Below, piece after piece: positions 1 to 7,320 of a stretch of 27,769 bases of DNA. Every line of letters starts with the position of its first letter. Positions within the stretch are counted from its first letter, which is position 1. The stretch is taken from IMG/VR virus record IMGVR_UViG_3300042558_002045, positions 1-27,769 of that record; one strand, given 5' to 3'. Below the pieces are notes generated by a model, which ran no database searches, was not told the DNA's origin, and saw only the letters and a list, made by a program, of their open reading frames with translations. The position numbers and the translations under genes are program-made. This stretch comes from a virus.

Positions 1-2
1 AT

Positions 3-542
3 GACTTCCGTCCGACCTTCGGTTCGAGAGAGACGGATAAAGGGAATATGGTTGAGGATGACGCTATATCGTTCTACAATGATTTCTTTATGACGAGCTA
101 CAAGAAGTTCGATGATACTGAAGCATTATCGTACGGCATTTATACAGGACATCCTGACATCGTTTCTAATGGCGAAAGAAAGGTAATTGATATAAAGAGT
201 CCTTGGTCAAAGAAAACGTTCCCTAAGACGGTCGATGATGGCAAAAACTCGACTTACGAGTGGCAGGTCAAACAGTATTTGTATATGCTCGGAAAGATTA
301 CGGGTGATGATTGGCGAACGGGCGAGATTGCATACGTTCTGATGAGCACACCTGAGAGTCTTTTGAGCGAGTGGGACGATGACTCGATGCACTATGTTGA
401 CAATCTTCCTGAGAACTTTAGGATAACCATTGTGCCAGTCGAGTTGACCGACAAAGACATCGCTAAGTTTGAGGCAAGAGAGAAAGTAGCGATTAAGTAC
501 TACGAGGAATATAAACAAGTAATTTTAAATAAAAACAAATAA
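3..542 (+). CDS. PD-(D/E)XK nuclease, 5'-truncated (YqaJ/Cas4-like exonuclease)
   Basis: The reading frame is open to the left edge, with 15 sense codons before the ATG at 48, so the window holds only the C-terminal part of a longer gene. The motif GHPDI, followed about 13 residues later by VIDIKSP, is the D...(D/E)xK metal-binding core of the PD-(D/E)XK nuclease fold. A downstream YEWQVKQYLYML helix with its Gln is typical of the Cas4/RecB/YqaJ branch of phage exonucleases. Such enzymes resect double-stranded ends during phage recombination or replication. The SSB-like gene 2 nt downstream fits an exonuclease plus ssDNA-binding recombination or replication cassette. Seen: motif and open frame. 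Known: the family role. Inferred: exonuclease rather than endonuclease activity. The A-rich end of this gene acts as the leader of the next gene. The exact subfamily cannot be given without the missing N-terminus. Confidence 0.8.
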   Translation, partial: DFRPTFGSRETDKGNMVEDDAISFYNDFFMTSYKKFDDTEALSYGIYTGHPDIVSNGERKVIDIKSPWSKKTFPKTVDDGKNSTYEWQVKQYLYMLGKITGDDWRTGEIAYVLMSTPESLLSEWDDDSMHYVDNLPENFRITIVPVELTDKDIAKFEAREKVAIKYYEEYKQVILNKNK

Positions 543-544
543 AT

Positions 545-910
545 ATGAGTGAGTTCAAATTAACAGGTGCATTGAAAGTAATCAATGCGACCAATCAGGT
601 GTCTGATAAATTTTCAAAAAGAGAGTTCGTTATTACGGACAGTAGTTCGATGTACCCGCAGGACATTATGTTCCAACTGACGCAAGACAAGTGCAATCTA
701 TTGGACGGTCTGACAGTCGGTCAGTCGGTCGAGGTGTCGTTTAATCTTCGTGGGAGACTATGGACTAGCCCTCAAGGTGAAGATAAGTATTTCAATTCAC
801 TAGAGGCATGGAGAATTACACCACAGTCGGCAGCAACGCCAACACCTATCGTGGTTGCTCAAGCTACAACGCAAGTAGCTGAAGCTGAAGACGATAACTT
901 GCCATTCTGA
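545..910 (+). CDS. DUF3127-type OB-fold ssDNA-binding protein
   Basis: A protein of 121 residues. Residues 1-95 look like a small beta-barrel (FKLTGALKVI, KREFVI, QSVEVSFNLRGR, FNSLEAWRI), as in the DUF3127 family common in Bacteroidetes and their phages. After a flexible Ala/Thr/Pro/Gln-rich linker (about 95-112), it ends in an acidic tip with a terminal Phe, EAEDDNLPF, very like the DDDIPF tip of bacterial SSB that docks SSB-partner proteins. It likely coats ssDNA during replication and recombination and recruits other factors. It starts at an ATG with an A-rich leader (aaataaatATG), 2 nt after the nuclease stop, so the two are probably co-transcribed and co-translated. A strong hairpin follows its stop and may tune the ratio of this protein to the primase. 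Seen: fold pattern and tip. Inferred: ssDNA binding. Confidence 0.75.
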   Translation: MSEFKLTGALKVINATNQVSDKFSKREFVITDSSSMYPQDIMFQLTQDKCNLLDGLTVGQSVEVSFNLRGRLWTSPQGEDKYFNSLEAWRITPQSAATPTPIVVAQATTQVAEAEDDNLPF

Positions 911-925
911 TATGAAATGAAAATT

Positions 926-952
926 ACCCGTGAGAAGACGCATCTCACGGGT
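926..952 (+). terminator. Hairpin between SSB-like and primase genes (terminator or attenuator)
   Basis: A perfect 10-bp inverted repeat (ACCCGTGAGA / TCTCACGGGT) with a 7-nt loop lies in the 61-nt gap between the SSB-like stop and the primase start. It is followed only by ttaaccttt, a weak T run. It is the only sizeable gap in the left operon up to the primase. It may be a partial terminator, an attenuator or a 3'-end stabiliser that keeps the abundant ssDNA-binding protein in excess over the primase. The stem is certain; the function is inferred. Confidence 0.6.
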
Positions 953-971
953 TAACCTTTGATAATAAATT

Positions 972-3341
972 ATGAGAAATATAACAATATTTAAAGACAT
1001 TCATTCAACAGACGCACCGTATCACGTTAGCATTGAGTCTGTGTTTGAGCGTATAAAGAATGGTCAATCAAAGGACACGGTAGAACTAATACGCTCGACA
1101 AAAGAAAAGAAAGACAGGAACGACTTAAAAAAGAAATTGCCTAGCATTTGTTTCTCAGGAACATTTAAAGGTAGGAATGACGCTGACTTGCTACATCACT
1201 CAGGTTTTATTTGTATTGACTTTGATGGATTTAACAGCCAGGATGAGATAACAGATTTTAGAGATGGCATTGAGAATGACGTTTACACATACGCTTGCTT
1301 CCTATCACCATCTGGTGACGGGCTGAAAGTTTTGGTAATGATTCCACAAGAAGCTGAGAATCATAAATCATATTTCAAGGCTCTGCAAAAATACTATAAC
1401 TCACCAAACTTTGATAAGTCCTGCTCGAATGTCAGTCGTGTATGTTACGAGTCCTACGATGAGAACATCTTTGTAAATGACTTCCCTTGTCTTTGGACCG
1501 AGAAATTTATCGAACCAAAGACAGTAAAGAAAGAAAAAGTTGTGCTACCTATCGACAGCGATGATGAGATAATAAAAAAACTGCTCGCCTGGTGGAACAA
1601 AAAGTTCGGAATGATTGACGGACAGAAGAACAATAACCTATTCATTCTAGCGTCTGCTTTCAACGATTTTGGTATCGACCAAGCAACAGCACTATCGACA
1701 TTACTTCAGTTCGATGAGGGTGGTAAGACGGAAGAAATAACGAACATTTGGCGGTCCGCTTACAAGTCAACATCTACATTCGGCACTAAATCATTTGAGG
1801 ACTTAGACCAAATAGACGACATTGTTAAAATGTATTCATTGAATATGTCAGTCGAGAAAATATCTGCGGTCACTAAAAAGCCCGTGCATATTATCGAGGA
1901 GGTTGTCGAGAAGTTTAAACCTGGTGTCTTTTGGACGGTATCTAACAAAGGCGTTGTAACGATTATCAATCATAAATACCGAGATTTCTTGGTAGATAAT
2001 GGCTTTCATAAATTCTACCCATCAGGCTCACAGAACTTTGTGTTTATCAGAGTCATTAACAATAAGATTTTCAATGTTACTGAGGACATGATAAAAGATT
2101 TTGTGCTTGAGTTCTTGGAGTCACTAGAGGATATGGCAGTGTATGATTTTTATGCTGAGAAAACTAAATTAGCAAAGGAAGATTTTTTGTCCTTTCTACC
2201 GTCAATTACGCCAAACTTTATGAAGGACGGTAAAGATTGCAGCTACATTTATTATAAGAACTGTGTTGTAAAAGTTACTGCGTTAGAGGTTACTCAAATA
2301 CCATACACTGAGCTTGAGGGTGTTATTTGGGACAAACAAATTGTTGAGCGTGATTATGTTGAGGCTGACTTTAGTGATTGTGAGTTTAAGAAATTCATAA
2401 GCAATATATCGGGCGGTGATGACAAACGTCAAAGAGCGATGGAGTCAACGATTGGTTTTTTACTTCATTCACACAAACCGTCTGACTTTTGTCCTGCTGT
2501 CATACTTAACGATGAGATGATTTCAGACAATCCCGAGGGAGGTACGGGTAAAGGTATTTGGGTACGTGGCGTTAACGAGATGAAGCGAACGATAAAGATT
2601 GATGGCAAAGGATTTTCATTTCAAAAGTCATTCCCTTATCAGCGTGTGTCGGCTGACACTCAGGTACTAGTGTTTGATGATGTACCTAAAAACTTTGAGT
2701 TTGAGAGATTGTTCTCCGTCATTACGGAAGGACTGACGCTTGAGAAAAAGAACAAAGATGAGATTTACATACCGTTCGATGATTCGCCAAAGATTATCAT
2801 CACGACAAACTATGCGATAAAAGGGGCAGGCAACTCACATGAGAGACGTAAATGGGAGCTAGAGTTTGCTCAGTATTACAACAAAGACTTTACGCCACTC
2901 GAGGAGTTCGGTCATCATTTATTCAGTTCCTGGTCATCGGACGAATGGGCGAGATTTGACAACTATATGTTGAGCAATCTGTCGAAATATCTACTTGACG
3001 GACTGATTGAATCAGCGTTCAAAAATCTTGAGTTAAGAAAACTCGAGGCATCGACTAGCTTTGAGTTCAGAGAATGGGTGACAAGTACAAGCGATTTGCG
3101 TAAGTACTCACTGAAAGCTGACCATGACTATCTAGGTCAGGACCTACTGAACGACTTCACGAACGAATATCCTGACTACGGAATGTCAGGTAAGATTAAG
3201 CTATCGCACAAAACGTTCTACAAATGGATAAACTTGTATGCCAACTATCAGTTTGGTATGCCAGCTAAGATGTTCAGAGGTGCGAATGGCACAATGGTTA
3301 GATTTGTTAAAAAAGAAATGCAGAAAAAAATAAACTTATAA
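972..3341 (+). CDS. Primase-helicase: VirE_N/BT4734-like primase, PriCT-like middle, SF3 helicase
   Basis: A 789-residue replication enzyme. Residues about 1-175 match the BT4734/VirE N-terminal domain, a primase-polymerase-like fold: CIDFDGF near 81-87 gives the metal-binding DxD, SPSGDGLKVLV near 112-122 is the nucleotide-binding strand, and SRVCYESYD near 155-163 completes the core. Residues about 195-275 (LLAWWNKKFG...IWRSAYKS) look like the helical primase C-terminal linker. Residues about 510-680 are a superfamily 3 helicase/DUF5906 ATPase: Walker A EGGTGKG near 523-529, Walker B VLVFDDVP near 565, and sensor/motif C IIITTNY near 610. It should make primers and unwind the fork in one polypeptide. 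The start is the first ATG after the hairpin and has an AT-rich leader. Its stop overlaps the next ATG by 1 nt (taATG). No key residue appears to be missing. Function confidence is high; the domain edges are approximate. Confidence 0.9.
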   Translation: MRNITIFKDIHSTDAPYHVSIESVFERIKNGQSKDTVELIRSTKEKKDRNDLKKKLPSICFSGTFKGRNDADLLHHSGFICIDFDGFNSQDEITDFRDGIENDVYTYACFLSPSGDGLKVLVMIPQEAENHKSYFKALQKYYNSPNFDKSCSNVSRVCYESYDENIFVNDFPCLWTEKFIEPKTVKKEKVVLPIDSDDEIIKKLLAWWNKKFGMIDGQKNNNLFILASAFNDFGIDQATALSTLLQFDEGGKTEEITNIWRSAYKSTSTFGTKSFEDLDQIDDIVKMYSLNMSVEKISAVTKKPVHIIEEVVEKFKPGVFWTVSNKGVVTIINHKYRDFLVDNGFHKFYPSGSQNFVFIRVINNKIFNVTEDMIKDFVLEFLESLEDMAVYDFYAEKTKLAKEDFLSFLPSITPNFMKDGKDCSYIYYKNCVVKVTALEVTQIPYTELEGVIWDKQIVERDYVEADFSDCEFKKFISNISGGDDKRQRAMESTIGFLLHSHKPSDFCPAVILNDEMISDNPEGGTGKGIWVRGVNEMKRTIKIDGKGFSFQKSFPYQRVSADTQVLVFDDVPKNFEFERLFSVITEGLTLEKKNKDEIYIPFDDSPKIIITTNYAIKGAGNSHERRKWELEFAQYYNKDFTPLEEFGHHLFSSWSSDEWARFDNYMLSNLSKYLLDGLIESAFKNLELRKLEASTSFEFREWVTSTSDLRKYSLKADHDYLGQDLLNDFTNEYPDYGMSGKIKLSHKTFYKWINLYANYQFGMPAKMFRGANGTMVRFVKKEMQKKINL

Positions 3342-3718
3342 TGTACAATAGATATAAAGATTTAAAGACAAAGATTGCAGTTGAGGATTTTCTAAATGAA
3401 GAGATTGGACTGATTAAAGGAGCACCGTACTTCATTGATAAAACACTAGAGGTTTTAGATACGATAAAAATGCCTGACGACAGGATTGTATGGTGGGTGG
3501 GTATGTTTTGCAACTACCATAACCATGACGACTTTTCGTTCGGTAATTTGCAAAAGACGAGAGCACATTTTAAAAATCTCGCAAGACGATTTTTGGATGA
3601 AAATGACACTCAATCGTTCTTAAATTGGGAGAGAAATTGGGCTATCATAACGATGGTCTGTAAGAAGTTCGAGCTGGATTACAGCGAGTTGTTGGATAAT
3701 AATTTTATTGAGGTATGA
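3341..3718 (+). CDS. Hypothetical protein, 125 aa, coupled to primase
   Basis: I do not recognise this protein. It is mostly helical, charged and aromatic (RIVWWVGMFCNYHNHDD, FLNWERNWAIITMV), with no signal peptide, membrane segment or metal motif. The ATG overlaps the primase stop by one base and its own stop overlaps the next gene by 4 nt (ATGA), so it is translated within the replication operon. The codon style (many gac, tcg, cga) resembles the primase, which suggests it is an old resident and not a recent arrival. A role as replication accessory protein is possible from position only. Confidence 0.65.
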   Translation: MYNRYKDLKTKIAVEDFLNEEIGLIKGAPYFIDKTLEVLDTIKMPDDRIVWWVGMFCNYHNHDDFSFGNLQKTRAHFKNLARRFLDENDTQSFLNWERNWAIITMVCKKFELDYSELLDNNFIEV

Positions 3719-3936
3719 ATCAGAAAGATATAAAAATAAAATTTGAGTATTGGGACTATCATTGTAGTGACGGATGTTGTAGTGATTACGGTATAAAGCT
3801 ATATGTAAATGATGTAGAACTACAACATCCTGATGAAGAACAACATAACAACGGTTATCTAGGAGATGACGCTAAGACTGGCATTCATGCCGTATTAAAG
3901 CATTTAGGGTATAACGTTATAATTGAAGAGGTATGA
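3715..3936 (+). CDS. Small phage protein with CSDGCCSDYG motif, 73 aa
   Basis: A short acidic protein of unknown function. It starts at an ATGA overlap with the gene before and ends in another ATGA overlap. The N-terminal strand pattern (IKIKFEYWDYHC) leads into a Cys cluster, CSDGCCSDYG, then IKLYVNDVEL, so the fold is probably a small alpha/beta sandwich with a loop that could hold metal or form a disulphide. Proteins with a WDYHCSDGCC-like signature recur in unrelated phages, but I know of no assigned activity. From here to about 4716 the DNA is visibly more AT-rich than the primase and the first half of the following helicase, consistent with a run of accessory genes acquired separately. 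Confidence 0.6.
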   Translation: MNQKDIKIKFEYWDYHCSDGCCSDYGIKLYVNDVELQHPDEEQHNNGYLGDDAKTGIHAVLKHLGYNVIIEEV

Positions 3937-4271
3937 GTAATAAGCATCTACCTGATTTATTCCCTTGCTCTGGATGCGGTGCTTGTTGTCGCAGGGTAAA
4001 TAAAGGAATAAAAAATATCGGTATGAATAATACAGATAAAGACAATCTTTTATATTTTCCTTATAAATGGGACGAGTTAGGTAGATGCGAAATGCTTACG
4101 GAAGATAATAAGTGTTCTATTTATGAAGACCGACCGTTAGTTTGTAATGTCGATAAGTTGCTATCGTTGATAGAGATTCCTAAAGAACAGTTTTACGAAA
4201 TAAATGTATCGTCCTGCAACGAGATGATGGATGAAGATGAATTACCAATTAAATACAGAATAAAATTATGA
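3933..4271 (+). CDS. YkgJ-family CxxCxxCC metal-cluster protein
   Basis: A 112-residue protein with the full YkgJ (UPF0153) signature: CSGCGACCR near residues 12-20, then GRCEML, KCSIYEDRPLVCN near 80-92 and a final Cys near 115 (SSCNEM). These Cys residues in the family form a zinc or iron cluster site. The biochemical activity is not established, though the family is often discussed in the context of Fe-S or zinc proteins and oxidation chemistry. It is joined by 4-nt overlaps to both neighbours, so it is part of the early operon. YkgJ-type proteins are widespread in bacteria and appear in some phages, and this is a typical short form. Seen: motif. Known: family name. Its role in the phage is unknown. 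Confidence 0.8.
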   Translation: MSNKHLPDLFPCSGCGACCRRVNKGIKNIGMNNTDKDNLLYFPYKWDELGRCEMLTEDNKCSIYEDRPLVCNVDKLLSLIEIPKEQFYEINVSSCNEMMDEDELPIKYRIKL

Positions 4272-4498
4272 ACAGCCCGAAAGAAAAAGCTATTGAATTA
4301 GTTGAAGAGTTTGATGAAACTCTAACGTATTTAGAAAGCAAACAGAAAGCTAAAGCGTGTGCTTTAGTATGCGTAAGAGAATTATTAAGAAATGACTACA
4401 CAGAAAGGTCTTTCGTATGGTCTGATAAAGACGCTATTCATTATTGTCTTTATAGAGAATACTGGACTGATGTATTAATTGAAATATCAAAGTTATGA
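4268..4498 (+). CDS. Hypothetical protein, first of a tandem paralogous pair, 76 aa
   Basis: A small helical protein that is a paralogue of the next gene. Both begin with a SPxEKAxELVExF helix, have a central Ala/Cys-rich helix (KACALVCVRELL here, QCALIAVAEIL next door), and close with a Trp-containing helix ending in EIxKL. I do not know a function. The shared pattern (EKA..LVE.F ... CAL..V.E.L ... W..V..EI.KL) recurs as stand-alone small proteins in phages of Flavobacteria as far as I recall. Start and stop lie in ATGA overlaps, and composition is AT-rich like the surrounding accessory run. Confidence 0.6.
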   Translation: MNSPKEKAIELVEEFDETLTYLESKQKAKACALVCVRELLRNDYTERSFVWSDKDAIHYCLYREYWTDVLIEISKL

Positions 4499-4719
4499 GT
4501 CCTGAAGAAAAAGCGAAAGAGTTAGTTGAAAAGTTTAATTTTATTTGCCATATAGATAGTGATGGTTTTGGAGATTACTACGAAACAAAGCATAATAGAG
4601 AACAATGTGCGTTGATTGCAGTTGCTGAGATATTAAAAGAAACTCCAATGTACACTGGTAATTTGAATCCTAAATGGGTATATTGGAATAGAGTAATGGA
4701 CGAAATAGAGAAGCTATGA
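4495..4719 (+). CDS. Hypothetical protein, second of a tandem paralogous pair, 74 aa
   Basis: Paralogue of the gene just upstream: the N-terminal EKAKELVEKF helix, central QCALIAVAEILKE helix and C-terminal WVYWNRVMDEIEKL helix align in order. The region between the first two helices differs (HIDSDGFGDYYETKHNRE here). The two copies are head-to-tail with a 4-nt overlap, consistent with a tandem duplication that has since diverged, or with two related cassettes. Function unknown; its stop overlaps the helicase start by 4 nt. Confidence 0.6.
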   Translation: MSPEEKAKELVEKFNFICHIDSDGFGDYYETKHNREQCALIAVAEILKETPMYTGNLNPKWVYWNRVMDEIEKL

Positions 4720-5960
4720 CGAAACAACTCAGACCCTATCAGTCGGACGGTGCGAATGACGCTTGTTCGATATTAGAGGAGTTCGGTCTAGTGTACTTAA
4801 TGTGGGGCGTTCGGACGGGCAAGACAGCGACCTCGCTAGAGGTATGCCGATTGTTCGGTGCAAAGAACGTTTTGTTTCTCACAAAGAAGAAAGCTATATC
4901 GAGCATTCAATCGGACTATGATGAGTTCGGGTTTCACAATCACTTCTCTATCAACATCATTAATGACGAGTCAATGCACAAAGTTGTTGGCGACTACGAT
5001 TTAATTGTGCATGATGAAGCTCATAGGTTCGGACAACTGGGTAAGCCAGGCGGAGCAGTCAAACTATTCAAGGAAATGTTTTACGACAAACCTCAAATAT
5101 ATCTGAGTGGCACACCATCCCCTGAGTCATTCAGTCAGTTGTACCATCAGTTTTGGGTCAGCAGATTCTCACCATGGCGAGAGTACAGAAACTTTTACGC
5201 TTGGGCGAAAGATTACATCAACGTTCGGCAGAAAAAAATAAATTCCTTCATGGTGAACGACTACTCGGACGGTATAGAGGACAAGATAATGGGCGACATA
5301 AAGCACCTTTGTCTCACTCGGACACAAGAGCAGTCAGGCTTTCAGTCTGTCATAACGGAGAAAGTACTTCATGTAAAGATGAAGGACGTTACATACAAGC
5401 TCTGTAAAGAACTTTTGGACAAAAGAGTTATCGAAGGTAAGGAAGAAATAATACTCGCTGATACAGCTGCTAAATTGATGCAGAAAATCCATCAGTTATA
5501 CTCAGGGACAATCAAGTTTGAGTCAGGAAATACCAAAGTACTTGACACAAGTAAGGCTGAATTTATAAAAGAACGCTTTGCAGGAAAAAAAATTGGTATT
5601 TTTTACATTTTTAAGGCTGAACTTGATGTATTAATGTCTATATTTGGCAAAGAATTGTTAACAACTGATATTGATGAGTTCAATTCGACCGACAAGAATA
5701 TCGCTTTACAGGTCGTATCAGGTCGTGAAGGTATTAGCTTGAGCAAGGCAGATTATTTAGTATTTTATAACATAAGTCATTCAGCCACAAGCTTTTGGCA
5801 AGCGAGGGACAGACTTACTCAAATCGACCGTCCTAACAATGAAGTGTTTTGGATATTCTCTGAGGGCGGAATTGAGGACAATATTTATAAAGTTGTGAAG
5901 CAAAAGAAAAAGTTTACAGTTAATATTTTTAATAAGATTTATGAAAAAAAACAATATTGA
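4716..5960 (+). CDS. SF2 (SNF2-like) DNA helicase/translocase
   Basis: A 414-residue compact SF2 helicase. The order of motifs is: LRPYQSDG (Q-motif-like, near residue 5), Walker A GVRTGKTATS (near 31-40, with the GxRTGKT form common in phage SNF2-like enzymes), the DEAH box HDEAHRFG (near 94-101), SGTPSP (motif III, near 130), a GREGISL motif V region (near 336), and QARDRLTQIDRP as motif VI (near 361-372) with the arginine-finger region. It lacks accessory domains and so fits the phage-encoded minimal SNF2-type translocases that work with replication or recombination. It starts at an ATGA overlap and overlaps the next gene by 20 nt. Composition is odd: by hand count GC is about 62% at 4801-4860 but about 25% at 5581-5640, which suggests a mosaic join between the two RecA lobes. 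Confidence 0.88.
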   Translation: MTKQLRPYQSDGANDACSILEEFGLVYLMWGVRTGKTATSLEVCRLFGAKNVLFLTKKKAISSIQSDYDEFGFHNHFSINIINDESMHKVVGDYDLIVHDEAHRFGQLGKPGGAVKLFKEMFYDKPQIYLSGTPSPESFSQLYHQFWVSRFSPWREYRNFYAWAKDYINVRQKKINSFMVNDYSDGIEDKIMGDIKHLCLTRTQEQSGFQSVITEKVLHVKMKDVTYKLCKELLDKRVIEGKEEIILADTAAKLMQKIHQLYSGTIKFESGNTKVLDTSKAEFIKERFAGKKIGIFYIFKAELDVLMSIFGKELLTTDIDEFNSTDKNIALQVVSGREGISLSKADYLVFYNISHSATSFWQARDRLTQIDRPNNEVFWIFSEGGIEDNIYKVVKQKKKFTVNIFNKIYEKKQY

Positions 5961-6195
5961 TTTAGCGATAATGCACTGCTATCGGGAGTTGTATGCGAAC
6001 GCTCAGCCGCCCGCTCGGTTTGACGATTTGCCGATATTCGATAAGGAATCACGGTTCTTTATGGATTACGTTCTGTCGGAAGAAGAGCAGAACAAAATCA
6101 TCGAAAAAACGATGGACGATTTTAAAATTGATAAGCACAAAAGACAGGCGTTCAAAACGACAATTATTCTTGGATGCTCGCCTAAATATATGTAG
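5941..6195 (+). CDS. Hypothetical protein, 84 aa
   Basis: I do not recognise this one. It is a helical, charged protein with a Cys in the first helix (IMHCYREL), an Arg/Asp/Pro segment (PPARFDDLPIFD) and a basic C-terminal half (DKHKRQAFKTT). Its ATG lies 20 nt inside the end of the helicase gene, suggesting translational coupling. Codons such as cgg, gac and tcg match the replication genes. No membrane segment or signal peptide. Confidence 0.6.
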   Translation: MKKNNIDLAIMHCYRELYANAQPPARFDDLPIFDKESRFFMDYVLSEEEQNKIIEKTMDDFKIDKHKRQAFKTTIILGCSPKYM

Positions 6196-6197
6196 TT

Positions 6198-6533
6198 ATG
6201 ACAAACATTGTAAACAAAACATTGGTCGGTAAATTAGGCGGTATATCGGACGAGCAGAAGCACGACCTATCGAAAATACTAATTGCCACTATACAGATGC
6301 AGTCGGCAATCCATACGCTCGATGAGATTACAGGCTTAAATAACAAGCTCAGGTTCAATAAAAAGAAAGAGTGGAATATATTTATAGATTACGTCCATTC
6401 GTTCTGCTCAAAGCAGGAAATTGATTTGTATAAAATGACTGCCATCTTTGAAAAGATTGACCAGAACGTCAGCTTTTTTGACTGCGTAAATAGATTTGAT
6501 GAATTAGCGAACGAAATAACTATTGAAGTATGA
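6198..6533 (+). CDS. Hypothetical protein, 111 aa
   Basis: An unrecognised, mainly helical protein with regular hydrophobic spacing (DLSKILIATIQMQSAIHTLDEI). There is no metal site, signal or membrane helix. It starts 2 nt after the stop of the gene before and its stop overlaps the next start by 4 nt, so it belongs to the early operon. A coiled-coil or partner-binding role is possible but unproved. Confidence 0.6.
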   Translation: MTNIVNKTLVGKLGGISDEQKHDLSKILIATIQMQSAIHTLDEITGLNNKLRFNKKKEWNIFIDYVHSFCSKQEIDLYKMTAIFEKIDQNVSFFDCVNRFDELANEITIEV

Positions 6534-6736
6534 CAGACATCTCGAAATGCAGTGCGACAGACTGCAAGTTAAAATACCATTGCTACCGATATACCGCACC
6601 TGATGGCTATTGGCAGGCATACGGTAATTTCAAACCAACGACCAGTCGGAAGTGCGACAGTCAGATAAAACAAAAGTGCCCTCATTGCGGATTAATGAAC
6701 AACCATTGGGCAAGTTGTGTAACTAATAGGATATGA
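6530..6736 (+). CDS. Small Cys-rich (zinc-finger-like) phage protein, 68 aa
   Basis: A 68-residue protein with two likely metal sites. The N-terminal CSATDCKLKYHCYRY segment is a compact Cys cluster, and CPHCGLMNNHWASC in the C-terminal half is a CxxC...H...C zinc-ribbon-like site. A conserved-looking YTAPDGYWQAYGNF lies between. Proteins with this N-terminal pattern recur in phage genomes, but I know no function. A nucleic-acid-binding or adaptor role is plausible from the zinc-ribbon form. It sits in a tight operon (ATGA overlaps on both sides). Confidence 0.6.
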   Translation: MTDISKCSATDCKLKYHCYRYTAPDGYWQAYGNFKPTTSRKCDSQIKQKCPHCGLMNNHWASCVTNRI

Positions 6737-6933
6737 GAATAAAAGATATGAAGGACGAGCAATTTGTCAGCAACTCGTTATACGGCAAAGGCAAAGTGGT
6801 CGGTCGAACGGACGATAGTATTGACGTTCTATTTAAAGATAACGAAATCGTTACTTTTAAAAGTCGGGGGAATGGTAGAACTCAATCTACTTTTGATTTT
6901 ATTATGAGTAAATTGTTTAAGGATAAAAAATAA
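6733..6933 (+). CDS. Small SH3/Tudor-like beta protein, 66 aa
   Basis: The central segment SLYGKGKVVGRTDDSIDVLF followed by KDNEIVTFKS has the G-x-G-x-V, V-x-F spacing of small SH3-like barrels found at the end of UvrD/PcrA helicases and in CarD-type RNA-polymerase interactors. The match is short, so this is a fold guess only. If right, it could be a transcription or helicase adaptor. A basic C-terminus follows (KLFKDKK). Co-transcribed with the Cys-rich gene by a 4-nt overlap. Confidence 0.5.
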   Translation: MRIKDMKDEQFVSNSLYGKGKVVGRTDDSIDVLFKDNEIVTFKSRGNGRTQSTFDFIMSKLFKDKK

Positions 6934-6937
6934 AGTT

Positions 6938-7123
6938 ATGTATAAAGATTTTAAAACTAAAAATACTGACGGTCGATTGATTATCCTAAAGTGTTTCTTC
7001 GGATTTGGATTTCATTTAGATTTTATATCCCCAACGTTTAGCAGACAGAAAAGATTCTCGGTGATAATTGATTTAATTTTCATTCGATTTTGGTGGAACT
7101 TTTATAAGAAAAATAAAATATGA
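6938..7123 (+). CDS. Hypothetical basic, aromatic-rich protein, 61 aa
   Basis: A very basic small protein with many aromatics (FFGFGFHLDFI, FIRFWWNFYKK). The stretch near residues 41-52 (SVIIDLIFIRFWW) could be a short membrane-associated or buried helix. I do not recognise the family. It starts 4 nt after the gene before and ends in a 4-nt overlap with the next, which supports it being real. AT-rich composition like the accessory run. Confidence 0.45.
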   Translation: MYKDFKTKNTDGRLIILKCFFGFGFHLDFISPTFSRQKRFSVIIDLIFIRFWWNFYKKNKI

Positions 7124-7308
7124 AAAGTAAAAAAGTAAAAGAGTTTTCTATCGAAGAAAGCAAAATAAATAAAGGGTTAATGGTATTGATAGCCATAGAC
7201 GAAGATGGTAAAAAATGGGTTTGCTCAGGAGACCATTGGAGTCCGACTTATTTAGTAGAGTATGAAAATGCTTTTGACACTGAGAAAAAGAAATTAACTA
7301 CAAATTAA
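7120..7308 (+). CDS. Hypothetical protein, 62 aa
   Basis: A small Lys-rich protein. Its core GLMVLIAIDEDGKKWVCSGD is a beta-hairpin-like segment, and HWSPTYLVEYENAFDTEKKK follows. I do not recognise it. It starts at an ATGA overlap and is followed by a 12-nt gap before the next ATG. AT-rich coding. Confidence 0.5.
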   Translation: MKSKKVKEFSIEESKINKGLMVLIAIDEDGKKWVCSGDHWSPTYLVEYENAFDTEKKKLTTN

Positions 7309-7320
7309 AAATTTGCAGAA

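Noticed and set aside
207-518. Open frame on the minus strand opposite the nuclease
   Set aside because: It lies wholly inside a real gene with catalytic motifs on the other strand and has no motif, leader or neighbours of its own.
953-961. Promoter-like TAACCTTTG before the primase
   Set aside because: Spacing within the -7 box is one base too long (TA-N3-TTTG) and no TTTG lies 19-20 nt upstream, as the hairpin occupies that place.
5153-5407. Open frame of 84 aa inside the helicase gene
   Set aside because: Wholly within the SF2 helicase in another frame; the residues are Arg/Gln-rich with no pattern and follow the GC-rich first part of the gene.
5993-6232. Open frame of 79 aa overlapping two small genes
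   Set aside because: Very basic shadow frame; the genes at 5941 and 6198 fit the spacing of the operon better.
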